A stretch of 64,000 nt of DNA. It comes from Planctomycetota bacterium (GTDB lineage Bacteria > Planctomycetota > Phycisphaerae > Phycisphaerales > SM1A02). Each line of letters opens with the position of its first letter. Position 1 is the stretch's first letter. This document shows positions 54,088 to 63,631 of the stretch, piece by piece. The translations under genes and the position numbers were made by a program. The notes below the pieces were generated by a model. It had not been told where the DNA came from. It did no database searches and saw nothing but the letters and a program-made list of their open reading frames with translations. Location of the stretch: NCBI GenBank assembly GCA_016872835.1, contig VGYX01000012.1:27065-91064 (forward strand). The letters are read 5' to 3'.

Positions 54088-57000
54088 TCAGCGGCAGGGG
54101 CCGAACTCGAGGAGCAGAAGGTTTACATCGCCGTAGTCGACGATTCCGTTGTCGTCGAGGTCGCCGGTGTTCCATGTGCCCATCAGGAGCAGGACGACTG
54201 CCAAATCGCCGTAATCAACAGCGCCACTGCCGTCGATGTCGGCTGGGCATGGATTTCCGGTCGCGCCTTCCGTGAGCGAGTTACCGCCGAGATTCACGAA
54301 TGCTCCCATGATGTCCCGGTATCGATATGCGCCGGGGCCGATGCTTGAGTTGTATTGAACCTGCGTCCCGGTGAGCTCAACACCGGCATCCGCTGCGAAG
54401 GGACAGTCTCCGCGAGGATTACTCTTCAACTTCTCGAGACCGATTGCGATGCCGCCGCCGCCGAGAGGCGCTGAGTTTGAGTAGACGAGGCAATCGTGGA
54501 GTTGCAGTTGGCGGACGGGATTGCCGTCGGGTCCAGTCGCGTCCGGATGTCGATATCCGAGCGAGTAGGCGATCGCACCGCCGTAGCCGTTCGAGATGTT
54601 CCCGGTGAAGACGCAGCGATCGAAGACCGGAGCGCCGCGGTCATATCGCGTCGTGCATCCTTCGGTGACCCCCTCGCAGCCGACACGCGTTGAGCAGTTC
54701 GAATTGCACCAGGCGAAGGCGTCGCCAATCGTGTGAATCGATACGGCGCCGCCGTCCGAATTTACCGCGACATTGTTGATGAAGTTGCACTCCGAAATCA
54801 CTCCATCGTGTGTGAAGGCGTAGATGGCGCCGCCCATGGTTTGTGCACGATTGTCGACGAAGTCGCACTTTCGAATGTTGGAACGTGATCGCGTCATGAA
54901 GATCGCGCCGCCGTATCCTGCAAATCCGTTCACGAACCGGCACATCTCGATCGTGGGGCTTGCGCCGGAAAGAAAGCTGCTGGCGCAGAACTCTGCTGTG
55001 AACTGGTTTCCGATGTAAATCGCCCCGCCAACGACGGAGGCAGGATTGCTGGGCCAGATCCGGCCTTTGTTACCGCCATAGAAGGTAAAGCCTCGGATTA
55101 TGCACGCTGGACTTTCATTGCTCCAGCACGTGACGATCGAGCGCGTCAAGGAAGTGTTGTCATGGAGCGGGTCTTGAGTCACGGACACGGAACCGAAGAG
55201 CCAGGTGCCTCGCTGCCAATTCGACGCCTCTTCCGGATTCTCTGCGGTAAGCGTTATGTCGCCGCGCAGTTCAAGGCCTGTCAAGTCCGAGCGGATCTGG
55301 CGCGGATACCACCTGCCGGACGCAACGCGGACCACGCCGCCCACCGGAGCGGCGTCGATCGCATCCTGAATCGTGTAGTACGGTCCATTCCGGTGATCTG
55401 CGACGTATTCATGGCCCACGAGGGTCGCGATCGCTTCTCCACCGAGGACGATTTTGTGCACCCTAAGCGAGCGCCCTGAGGCCATCACATTCGGAAGCTG
55501 GGGCGGCAAGGCTGCCTCGTAGGTTCCAGAGAGGTTCCGGACCTTGCCCCACACTCGAACTGCTCCATCGGAGAGCAGGCACGCGCTCGAGGACGCTGAA
55601 GCGGCGATGGCGAGTGCTGGCGATGGAAGGTCTGGCACCGAGCACTGTTGTTTCGAGTTGTTGCCCTTGGCGATCACGGATCCGGTGCGGGTCAGGCCGA
55701 TCCAGTGGTCCGATCCGGCTGCGATGCTCTGAAGCGCAGGCGTAGCCAGATCAGGGCTCAGTTGGCCCTGCGCATTGGCACCCCAGATCACAGGAGTGCC
55801 GGCGACATCGACAGCGGCGGAGAAGAAAGCTCCTGCCGCGATTGCGTTCGCAAGTAGACCTGCGGGTACTGAAGTCTGCCGCGATCCGTTGTTGCCCCAC
55901 GCGAGAACCCGACCGGTCGTGAGTAGTCCAACTGTGTGTCGGTTCCCGCATGCGACGCGAATCCAGCGCTCGTTCGCCGCCAGAACGCTAGGGCCGGCGG
56001 GCACCAAAGTTCGTCCGTCGGCCGAATCTCCCCACATCACCAGTGTGCCGTATTGCGTGAGCGCCGCGGCGTGCTGCGCGCCTGCCGCGCAGGATGCGTA
56101 GGTGCCACTCGGGACGGACTGAATGGTGTCGATCTGATTGCCCCAGGCGATCAAGGTTCGATCGCGACGCAGTCCCACGAAAAAGCCGTCGCCACTCGCG
56201 ATGTCGAGCAGCGGCTCGTTGGGCGTGCCGGTTTCGCCGTAGAAGTTGGCGCCAACGATCGTGAGCGACGCGCCTGCAGTTTCGCAGCTGTCGCCTGACT
56301 GCTCGATTGCCGAGTGATACAGACCGACGGCAATCTTTGACACGTCATTCCGGGCTCGTATCCCCGCGCCGCCAAGAGAGCACTGATTGAAAGAATTGTC
56401 GCCCCAGGCTTCCGCTCGACCACTGTTGTGGAGCGCCACTGTGTGAAGGGCTCCAGCGCGGACGTCGACCCAGCCATTGTTCGGTGAGCGATAGGTCGGG
56501 CTGAATCGGATCTGGCCCTGGGCGTTGGATCCCCAGCCGACCAGATAGCCGGTATCTGTGATCGCGGCGGAGTGCGTGAGGCCAGCAGCGACAGCTATGG
56601 CGCGAATCGGCTTGTTCGGCGCGGCGGCGTCGTAGCCGGGGTCCCCAGGCTGCAGCGACGGAACGTCGCACTGACTCGAGGAGTTCAGCCCCCACGTCGC
56701 CACCTCATGCGAATACTTGTCGATGCCGACGGAGTGCGAGCCTCCAAGCGCGACCGTTTCCCATCGTCGTCCAGAGGGCGGAGTCGATTGGCCAAACTCG
56801 TCCAGTCCCGCCATCTCAAGAACGCCGTCGTCGGTCCACGCTGCGGAGTGCGCTCCGCCTGCAGCGACGCCGGCCCAGGTCAGACTGCTGGGGTCGCGGG
56901 GGGACACGGGAAGCGTTCGAGCGCCTAAGGGCGTCTGTGTCGTGAATCCGGCGGGCGAGCCCCACGTCTGGAGGTGAGTCGGATCCAGAAGAGCCACGCC

Positions 57001-57288
57001 GTGGGCGTTGCCCAAGGCCATGGAGACGGCGTTTCGGGGCATGTCGCGGATCAGGCCGTTGCCGTTGGATCCAAGGCCTGTCCATGTCCCGTCGCACTGC
57101 AGCACTGCTGTAACGGATCCACCGCACACAACTTCGCGCACCCGAGTGAGCGAGGCGGACGGCAACGACTGGGCCATGCCGGAGGTGAGCACCGAGCCGC
57201 TGGCGAGTTCCGGGGGCTCGGCGAACGCCGGGGTCGCGAGGGTGATCAGGGCTGCGAAGCCGAGGGTACGTGAGCATGGACGGTTCAT
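54088..57288 (-). CDS. large secreted protein: RCC1-like repeats + right-handed parallel beta-helix + dockerin-like C-terminus
   Basis: repeated G.xHxxAL...GxVxAWGxN units; YYTIQDAIDAAPVGGVVRVASGRW; CDFVDNRAQTMGGAIYAF; ADIDGSGAVDYGDLAVVLLLMG...GDLDDNGIVDYGDVNLLLLEFGPCR. Confidence 0.85.
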   Translation of the reverse strand: MNRPCSRTLGFAALITLATPAFAEPPELASGSVLTSGMAQSLPSASLTRVREVVCGGSVTAVLQCDGTWTGLGSNGNGLIRDMPRNAVSMALGNAHGVALLDPTHLQTWGSPAGFTTQTPLGARTLPVSPRDPSSLTWAGVAAGGAHSAAWTDDGVLEMAGLDEFGQSTPPSGRRWETVALGGSHSVGIDKYSHEVATWGLNSSSQCDVPSLQPGDPGYDAAAPNKPIRAIAVAAGLTHSAAITDTGYLVGWGSNAQGQIRFSPTYRSPNNGWVDVRAGALHTVALHNSGRAEAWGDNSFNQCSLGGAGIRARNDVSKIAVGLYHSAIEQSGDSCETAGASLTIVGANFYGETGTPNEPLLDIASGDGFFVGLRRDRTLIAWGNQIDTIQSVPSGTYASCAAGAQHAAALTQYGTLVMWGDSADGRTLVPAGPSVLAANERWIRVACGNRHTVGLLTTGRVLAWGNNGSRQTSVPAGLLANAIAAGAFFSAAVDVAGTPVIWGANAQGQLSPDLATPALQSIAAGSDHWIGLTRTGSVIAKGNNSKQQCSVPDLPSPALAIAASASSSACLLSDGAVRVWGKVRNLSGTYEAALPPQLPNVMASGRSLRVHKIVLGGEAIATLVGHEYVADHRNGPYYTIQDAIDAAPVGGVVRVASGRWYPRQIRSDLTGLELRGDITLTAENPEEASNWQRGTWLFGSVSVTQDPLHDNTSLTRSIVTCWSNESPACIIRGFTFYGGNKGRIWPSNPASVVGGAIYIGNQFTAEFCASSFLSGASPTIEMCRFVNGFAGYGGAIFMTRSRSNIRKCDFVDNRAQTMGGAIYAFTHDGVISECNFINNVAVNSDGGAVSIHTIGDAFAWCNSNCSTRVGCEGVTEGCTTRYDRGAPVFDRCVFTGNISNGYGGAIAYSLGYRHPDATGPDGNPVRQLQLHDCLVYSNSAPLGGGGIAIGLEKLKSNPRGDCPFAADAGVELTGTQVQYNSSIGPGAYRYRDIMGAFVNLGGNSLTEGATGNPCPADIDGSGAVDYGDLAVVLLLMGTWNTGDLDDNGIVDYGDVNLLLLEFGPCR

Positions 57289-60200
57289 GAGGTTTCTCCG
57301 AAAGAGAGCAGCACAAGCGTGACATCCCCGAAATCGACCACGCCGTTTCCGTCGAGGTCCGCGGTGCATGCCGGACAGGGGCCCATGTCCAGCAGCAACA
57401 GATTCACGTCTCCGAAATCGACCAGTCCGTTTCCATCCAGATCGGCGCTCGGTTCGCGCGGCGAAATGTCACCGAAAGGTTGAAGAATGAGGTCGTCAGA
57501 CGATCCAAGAAGGCTGGTGGAGGGTACGGTGGTGACCAGTGCTCGTGCGGTGGTTCCAGGCGCTCCGCCTGGGCCGCAGGCTATGGCGCGACGTGCCCCC
57601 GGTGCCTGGGCGACGCGCACCACGTATCCGAGGGCCAGACCGCCCACGCCGTCGAGATCGGTACGTGCCGCCGCGACCGCGCCGTCGCTTCGCGTGACGA
57701 TAAGGTCCGGAATGGCCGCGCCGGGCTTGGTGAAGACGCTCGCTGTCGCGATCGCCACGGATCCCTGAGTGCCCGAAGCCGTGCGGAGCGGCACGATCGA
57801 GTCGAGTCCGGTCGTAGTCGCGGATCCCACGCCGCTGCCGCGCAGCACAGTCACGTCGCTGGCCGAGCCCGGTGCGTTCGCGGTGGCGATACAGATCGGC
57901 TCGCCGCCCTGCGATCCCAATGGGACGGGCACCAACACCAGATCGCAGGGCAGTTCGGAGGCCAGCTCGACCGGTGCCGCGTTTGCCAAGAGGCCGGTTG
58001 ACTGGGGATCCTGCGGGTTCCATGCGTTGTCGACTCGAACCCACTGGACAAAGCCAGTCCACGCTTCGACAAGGTTGAAGGTCTTGGTTTTCGTCGAACC
58101 GCCGGTGGCGATTCCTACGCCTTGGGTTCCGACGGTGCCTCCGCCCCGGGTCGACCGTGGAACGCCCGCGACCTGCACTCCGGCGCCACGTTGTGCCGTG
58201 AGCGCTGCCACCGAGTAGCGGTACAGGATGCCCGTGTCGCCGGCCGTCGCCACGCCGCCCACGAAGCCTGGCGCCTGCGCCACGACGCTGTTGCCCGGCG
58301 TGCGTGGAACGATTGCCACGCAGGTCGGTCGTGTTCCGATCTCGAGCGATGCCGCGTTGATCGGATCTGCGAAGATCGGTCGATCGACTGCGGTCCCGTT
58401 GCGGACATTCATGAAGAGCCGGAACGGAGCGTTGCCTTCGCACGCGACCGCAAGGTCGATGTCTCCGTCGCCGTCGAAGTCGCCTGCATCAAGCGGCTGT
58501 CCGTCGCCGGAGGTTCCATTCCATGGCCGGATCGGCTGCACCAAGGTCGGGTCGTGGTCTGAGTTGTCCCCGGCGTCGAGGATCTTCGTCCAGGCGGGCA
58601 GTGGTATCAGACGATCGGCTTCGACCCCGTACACGCGGATCTCGCCCGGGGCCCCGTTCCTTCGGACCACCACGACGACCTCGTCGGCGCCGTCGCCGTC
58701 GAGATCCACGGCCATTTTGCCCATCTCCGAGTCATCGAGGCGCGATGCCACGCCAGCCCCGACCGAAGGATCCGTGCTCGAGTCAGGCACCACCGCGAGC
58801 AGAAGCGAATGCGCCGCGGGTGCATCGGCCTCGGCGTTCACTGTGGCCTCGCGTTGCTCGAAGCGCATGCCGCGCGGTGGGGTGCCTGAGATCAGGCCGT
58901 AGCGACCAAGCGGAAGTGATGCTGCCTGTCGGATCAGTTCCAGACTCGGCAGCCCGGCAGCCGGCATGGTGCCGGCTGCGAGCGATGTGTCGACCTGGAG
59001 TGCACCGCGCACAAGCACTGGTGTGCCCGCCTGTGAGGCGTCGATCGCAGGCACGGAGGAATTCGCGAGCGACGTCCAGTCCCAGAGCACCAGCAGGGTG
59101 GCTGGGTTCTCGGGTGTCGAAGCATGCTCGATTCGGAGCACGTTTCCCAGCTCCTCGGAAGCGTTGATGTTCGAGATCGTCAGTGAGCCGGTTGAATCGA
59201 AAGGCAGGCGCCACGCGCGCAGCGTTCCTGCCGCGCGCACCTCGAGCGTGCCGGAATTCGAGGCATCTCCTAGCGGGCGCAGGACGCCTCGCGCGTCCAT
59301 GACCGTGCGCACGGGAGTCTGGAAGAGCGGTGTCGCCGTGTCGCCAGACAGGAGGATTTCGCATCCGCTCAGGGAGATCCGCTCGGACGCCTCGATCCGG
59401 GTCCCCGGGCTGGACCACAGCTGGGTGCGAGCATCGGCGCCGATGCTCTCGATGCGACCTGCGCGAAGCAGCCCGTTGCGCGCCGGCCGGTCCGTCCAAC
59501 GAGGATCCAGCACAAGCGACGAGGTGCCTTCGAGGCGGACAACGCCCAGATCATCTCGCGTCCCGAAAGGATCGAGCAATTCCAATGTCCAGTCACCGAG
59601 CGCGATGAAGGCCTGAGTTTCGGAGAGAACCATGGAGCCGGCTTCCTGATCGCAGTGCAATGCCGCGTCCATAATGCGGGGCGCAAACAGAGCATCCCGG
59701 ACCGTGCTGTTCCAGCCGGGGCGGTTGCGGTTGTTGGACTGCGATGGGAGCCAGTTGTAGGGGGCTTCCCATGCCTGCTGCGAGGTAGGCAGTCCGATCC
59801 ATCGGGTGAAATCCGGACCAAATCCGTGTTGACAGGGCTCCTGCTCGCAGGCGTCGAGCACGCCGTTGCGGTCAAGGTCGAGCGTCGGATCCTCCGCGAT
59901 CTCGCACTCGTCGGGCTTTCCAACGATCCGGCCGCAGTCGAGGCTGCGTCCAGTCTGAATGTCCAAGGCGTCGTCGATGCCGTTGCCGTTACAGTCGTTC
60001 AACGGTTCGCATTCGTCAGGCACGCCGTTGAAATTTCTATCAAACTCGCAGGCATCGGGAGTTCCGTCTTGATCGCAGTCCACGCTGCAGCGCCCGCAGA
60101 GCGAGTTGGCGAGCTCCGCGCACATCGAGTCCCAGGCGATGTCGCAGCAGGTCCATGCGACGTTGCAGACGGTCGTCGTGCAGGTGTCGAAGTTGCGGGG

Positions 60201-60326
60201 GATCCGGCCCTGGTTGGGCTCGCAGGGGCAGAACGTGTCTGCCAGAGAGACCGAATGCAACAACAGGGCCACCAGCATCGTGGGTGCGCCCCTAAATCGT
60301 TTGTTCGTCGAGTCGAGCAACTTCAT
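57285..60326 (-). CDS. large secreted protein: Cys-rich/TSP3-like N-terminus, FG-GAP-like repeats and dockerin-like C-terminus
   Basis: CDQDGTPDACEFDRNFNGVPDECEPLNDCNGNGIDDALD; DLDGDGADEVVVVVR; DFDGDGDIDLAVACEGNAPFRLFMN; ADLDGNGLVDFGDVNLLLLDMGPC...ADLDGNGVVDFGDVTLVLLSFGE; 4-nt overlap with the next gene. Confidence 0.85.
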   Translation of the reverse strand: MKLLDSTNKRFRGAPTMLVALLLHSVSLADTFCPCEPNQGRIPRNFDTCTTTVCNVAWTCCDIAWDSMCAELANSLCGRCSVDCDQDGTPDACEFDRNFNGVPDECEPLNDCNGNGIDDALDIQTGRSLDCGRIVGKPDECEIAEDPTLDLDRNGVLDACEQEPCQHGFGPDFTRWIGLPTSQQAWEAPYNWLPSQSNNRNRPGWNSTVRDALFAPRIMDAALHCDQEAGSMVLSETQAFIALGDWTLELLDPFGTRDDLGVVRLEGTSSLVLDPRWTDRPARNGLLRAGRIESIGADARTQLWSSPGTRIEASERISLSGCEILLSGDTATPLFQTPVRTVMDARGVLRPLGDASNSGTLEVRAAGTLRAWRLPFDSTGSLTISNINASEELGNVLRIEHASTPENPATLLVLWDWTSLANSSVPAIDASQAGTPVLVRGALQVDTSLAAGTMPAAGLPSLELIRQAASLPLGRYGLISGTPPRGMRFEQREATVNAEADAPAAHSLLLAVVPDSSTDPSVGAGVASRLDDSEMGKMAVDLDGDGADEVVVVVRRNGAPGEIRVYGVEADRLIPLPAWTKILDAGDNSDHDPTLVQPIRPWNGTSGDGQPLDAGDFDGDGDIDLAVACEGNAPFRLFMNVRNGTAVDRPIFADPINAASLEIGTRPTCVAIVPRTPGNSVVAQAPGFVGGVATAGDTGILYRYSVAALTAQRGAGVQVAGVPRSTRGGGTVGTQGVGIATGGSTKTKTFNLVEAWTGFVQWVRVDNAWNPQDPQSTGLLANAAPVELASELPCDLVLVPVPLGSQGGEPICIATANAPGSASDVTVLRGSGVGSATTTGLDSIVPLRTASGTQGSVAIATASVFTKPGAAIPDLIVTRSDGAVAAARTDLDGVGGLALGYVVRVAQAPGARRAIACGPGGAPGTTARALVTTVPSTSLLGSSDDLILQPFGDISPREPSADLDGNGLVDFGDVNLLLLDMGPCPACTADLDGNGVVDFGDVTLVLLSFGETS

Positions 60327-60343
60327 GCCGGAATGAGAACTTC

Positions 60344-60373
60344 GCCAAAAATAGTTCCGTCTGCTGTTTTGGC
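60344..60373. repeat. GCCAAAA-N16-TTTTGGC inverted repeat in AT-rich upstream region
   Basis: GCCAAAA at 60344-60350 and TTTTGGC at 60367-60373. Confidence 0.6.
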
Positions 60374-60472
60374 AAAATAATATTGTTGTGCAGTTGAAAC
60401 TTTCGAGACGCTCAAGCTCGATTCCGACTCGGATTTCGCAGGGGAGCGGCGTTCTCGGACTTGGCTGGCCGC

Positions 60473-63400
60473 TCAGGGAGCCGGGCTTGCCCGAACACAG
60501 GGAGGCTTCACGTCCACCGGCAAGTTGTCGGCGTTTCGCGCCTGGCGAAGTTCGGCGATCTCGTGGCGAACAGCCTGCTCGCGCGGATCGCCCGTGGAGC
60601 GGAGCAGATCCGCGAGCAGGTTGGTTGCGATCCATCGTGCCTCGGAAAGTTTGTTGAGACCGCCTGTCTTCGGGTCGTGCCTTGCCCGCTCCAGAGCGAG
60701 TTCAAGCGTCCGGATGGCAGCGGCGTTCTCGTGCGATCTGAACTGCGCGCATGCCAGATCCTTAGATGTGTTGACGAAATTGATGAGTTCCGCGGTGGAA
60801 GCCGCGTTCGACCACCTGCTCATCAGGTGCTCGCGGATCGGAATCGCGTTCCGTGGATCCGGTCCACTTTCGTGGTACTCCGCGATGTATTCGTGGACCT
60901 CGAAGCACCAGGGCAGTGGTGGTCGTTGCGACTCAAGGATCTGCTGCGACTTCTCGATGCAGGCCTGGGCACCACCCTGATCGTTGCGGCTTCGCAGCGC
61001 GTGAGCACGCCACACAAGCGCTCGTGCGCCGGCTTCGGCCATTGCGGCTTCGGGTGTGGGCGTGAATTGAAGGATCTGCTCCACGCCGTCCGCCCCTTTG
61101 ATTTGCCAGAGCGCTTGCGCCAGCGAGGTCCGGGCGCGAGAAATCTCGCCCGAGTCCTCGCCGAGCAGATCGTTGAAGTCCTTGATTGCTTTCTCAAGGT
61201 TCCGAAGACCCTGGTCTTTGTAGGCGGTGGCTTGAGCCGAATTGGAAGCAGATGTCTCTCGCGCCGCGTCGAGTTGGGCGAGAGCAAGATTGTTCAGCAC
61301 CTTGAACCTGATCTTCGGATCCACGTCCGAGGCATCCTTTACGGCGGTCCAAGCTGACGTTAGCAGTGCAATTGCTTGGATCGCGTCATCTTGCTGTCGA
61401 AGTATCTCGCCCGCGCTCAAGGCGGATGTCCAGAGGCGCTGCATCACCTTGGCGCGCAGATCCGGGTTGTCACGCACTCTCGACTTTTGAAGTGCAGCCT
61501 TCGCGTCATTGTGCACTGACTCCAATGCACTGGCCGCGTCCTTATGCTTGCCGCGCAGGATGAGAGCATCGGCAAGTATTTCCCGGGCCATCCAAGCATC
61601 GGCGTCAAGCACTTGCGCGTTGCGGGAGTACAACTCACAGCCGTACCGAATCGCTTCAAGCGCCGCTTTCTGCTGTTCATTGCTCCTCTCGGTTTGAGCG
61701 TCCGAAATCCTGCCGAACCACACGAGAGATTGTGCCAGCTTGCGTTGCGCGGTTGGCGAAGTGGCCGTTCCGCTTGCCAACCACTCACGGATTTCCAGCG
61801 CAGACTGCTGCAACGGCAGCGCCAGTTCAGGCTTCGAGATCGCGTACTGCACGATCGCGAGGACCTGCTTCAAATCGGCGAGAGTCTCGGGGTCCTTCAG
61901 TTTCTCGAGGGTTTCCCGATCCTTCAGATTCACGGCCGCGGTGGAATCGTCATCCGGTCGTGGACCGATCCCAAACTGGACCTCTGCTGTCTTGTCGCCG
62001 GGCTTCAGAATCGCCTCTTCCAGGAGGTCGCGGGCCAGATCGGCGGCATTGACCAGCTGGAATGCATCTCGCACGACCTGCATCCGGCGATCGCGATCGA
62101 CTTGATCCGACACGGCTGCGGCAACCGCGGTCTCGACTCGGCTCAAGATCAGGTCCCGAAGTTCCGGTCCAACCACTTCGGGCACCGCCTGCTCCAGCAT
62201 GTCCTGCTGGAATTCCGACACGGCCCGCACCTGCCGCTCGCGTTCCTCGGCCAGCCGGCGCTGCTTCGCCTCGCCCAGCCAGAAGATGGTGCTGACCACG
62301 GCGGCTGCCACGACCACGCCTGCCATCAGCGCGCCCGAGAGCACCGCGGCGCGATGTCGCCGGACGAACTTGCGTGTGCGGTAGGCGGCGCTCTCCGGAC
62401 CCGCGATGAGCGGCTTGCCGCCCAGATAGTTGCGGATGTCGTCCGCAAACTCCGCGGCGGAGCGATAGCGCTCGCTGCGCTCCTTTCGCATCGCCTTCAT
62501 CGGCAGCCATTCCAGTTCCTCACGCAGGCGGGTCATGAGCGTCTGCGACTTGGTCGCGCGCTCCTGTGCGATGGTCACGGCGCTCGGTGTGTCGGGGCTC
62601 GCCGCCGCCGCCGTCATGGCGCGCAAGCGGTCGCTGGGCTTCGGGGGGTCGGAGTCGCGGATGATTCGGTGGATCGCGGCCAATCCCGCGCTTCGGAGCG
62701 ACTTCGGATCGAAAGGGGTGGCGCCAACCAACAGCTCGTACAGCACCACGCCCAGCGCGTAGATGTCGGTGCGCGTGTCCACGTCCAGACCGCCGTCGGC
62801 CTGTTCGGGACTCATGTACTCCGGCGTGCCGATCATCTGGCCGAGCTCGGTGAAGAGCTGTCGGTCCGTCAATGGGCGGGCCGTCGCCTTCGCAACGCCA
62901 AAGTCGATGATCTTCACGCGCGCGTTGAAGCCGTCGGCGCCATCGGTGTCGCCCATCGCGGCAAGGATGTTTCCCGGTTTCAGGTCGCGATGGATGATGC
63001 CCTTCATGTGGGCGTGCTGGATGGCATCGCAGGCCTGGGCGAAGAGCCCCAGGCGCCGCTCGATCGTCAGCTTGTGACGGTCGCAGAACTGTGTGATCGG
63101 TTCCCCCTTCACCAGTTCCATCACGAAGTAGTTGCGACCGCCCTCGGTGATGCCGCCGTCGATCACCTTGGCGATGTTCGGGTGATCCATCAGCGCGAGC
63201 GACTGGCGCTCCTGCTCGAAGCGGGCGAGGACGCTTTCGCTGTCCATGCCGGGCCGGAGCAACTTGATTGCCACCTGCTGCACGTACGGTTCACGCCGCT
63301 CGGCCCGCCAGACCACGCCGAAGCCGCCGGATCCGATCTTCTCGAGCAGCGTGTAACTGCCGACCTGGTCACCGGCCTTGTCGCTGTTCAACAGTGATGC

Positions 63401-63535
63401 CGCACTCGATCCATCCGATCGGGGCGTGGGTGCATGGGTGTCACCGCGCATGGGAAGCGTGTTGGCATCATGCGAACCCGGGTTCTGTGGAGCGTTGTGA
63501 GAGGGGGAATCTTCACCGGAAGGAATCAGATTCAT
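60473..63535 (-). CDS. serine/threonine protein kinase with TM segment and C-terminal TPR-like region
   Basis: YTLLEKIGSGGFGVVWRAERREPYVQQVAIKLLRPG; GIIHRDLKPGNIL; VKIIDFGVAKA; GTPEYMSPEQADGGLDVDTRTDIYALGVVLYELLVG. Confidence 0.96.
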   Translation of the reverse strand: MNLIPSGEDSPSHNAPQNPGSHDANTLPMRGDTHAPTPRSDGSSAASLLNSDKAGDQVGSYTLLEKIGSGGFGVVWRAERREPYVQQVAIKLLRPGMDSESVLARFEQERQSLALMDHPNIAKVIDGGITEGGRNYFVMELVKGEPITQFCDRHKLTIERRLGLFAQACDAIQHAHMKGIIHRDLKPGNILAAMGDTDGADGFNARVKIIDFGVAKATARPLTDRQLFTELGQMIGTPEYMSPEQADGGLDVDTRTDIYALGVVLYELLVGATPFDPKSLRSAGLAAIHRIIRDSDPPKPSDRLRAMTAAAASPDTPSAVTIAQERATKSQTLMTRLREELEWLPMKAMRKERSERYRSAAEFADDIRNYLGGKPLIAGPESAAYRTRKFVRRHRAAVLSGALMAGVVVAAAVVSTIFWLGEAKQRRLAEERERQVRAVSEFQQDMLEQAVPEVVGPELRDLILSRVETAVAAAVSDQVDRDRRMQVVRDAFQLVNAADLARDLLEEAILKPGDKTAEVQFGIGPRPDDDSTAAVNLKDRETLEKLKDPETLADLKQVLAIVQYAISKPELALPLQQSALEIREWLASGTATSPTAQRKLAQSLVWFGRISDAQTERSNEQQKAALEAIRYGCELYSRNAQVLDADAWMAREILADALILRGKHKDAASALESVHNDAKAALQKSRVRDNPDLRAKVMQRLWTSALSAGEILRQQDDAIQAIALLTSAWTAVKDASDVDPKIRFKVLNNLALAQLDAARETSASNSAQATAYKDQGLRNLEKAIKDFNDLLGEDSGEISRARTSLAQALWQIKGADGVEQILQFTPTPEAAMAEAGARALVWRAHALRSRNDQGGAQACIEKSQQILESQRPPLPWCFEVHEYIAEYHESGPDPRNAIPIREHLMSRWSNAASTAELINFVNTSKDLACAQFRSHENAAAIRTLELALERARHDPKTGGLNKLSEARWIATNLLADLLRSTGDPREQAVRHEIAELRQARNADNLPVDVKPPCVRASPAP

Positions 63536-63631
63536 GCCAGCATTAGACCTGTGGAAACAGGGCAGGGCAAGCGCGCCTCGTGAATTCAGCGTTCTCGGAT
63601 CGATCCCGCACCGAGGAGCGCTTGCGTGGAT

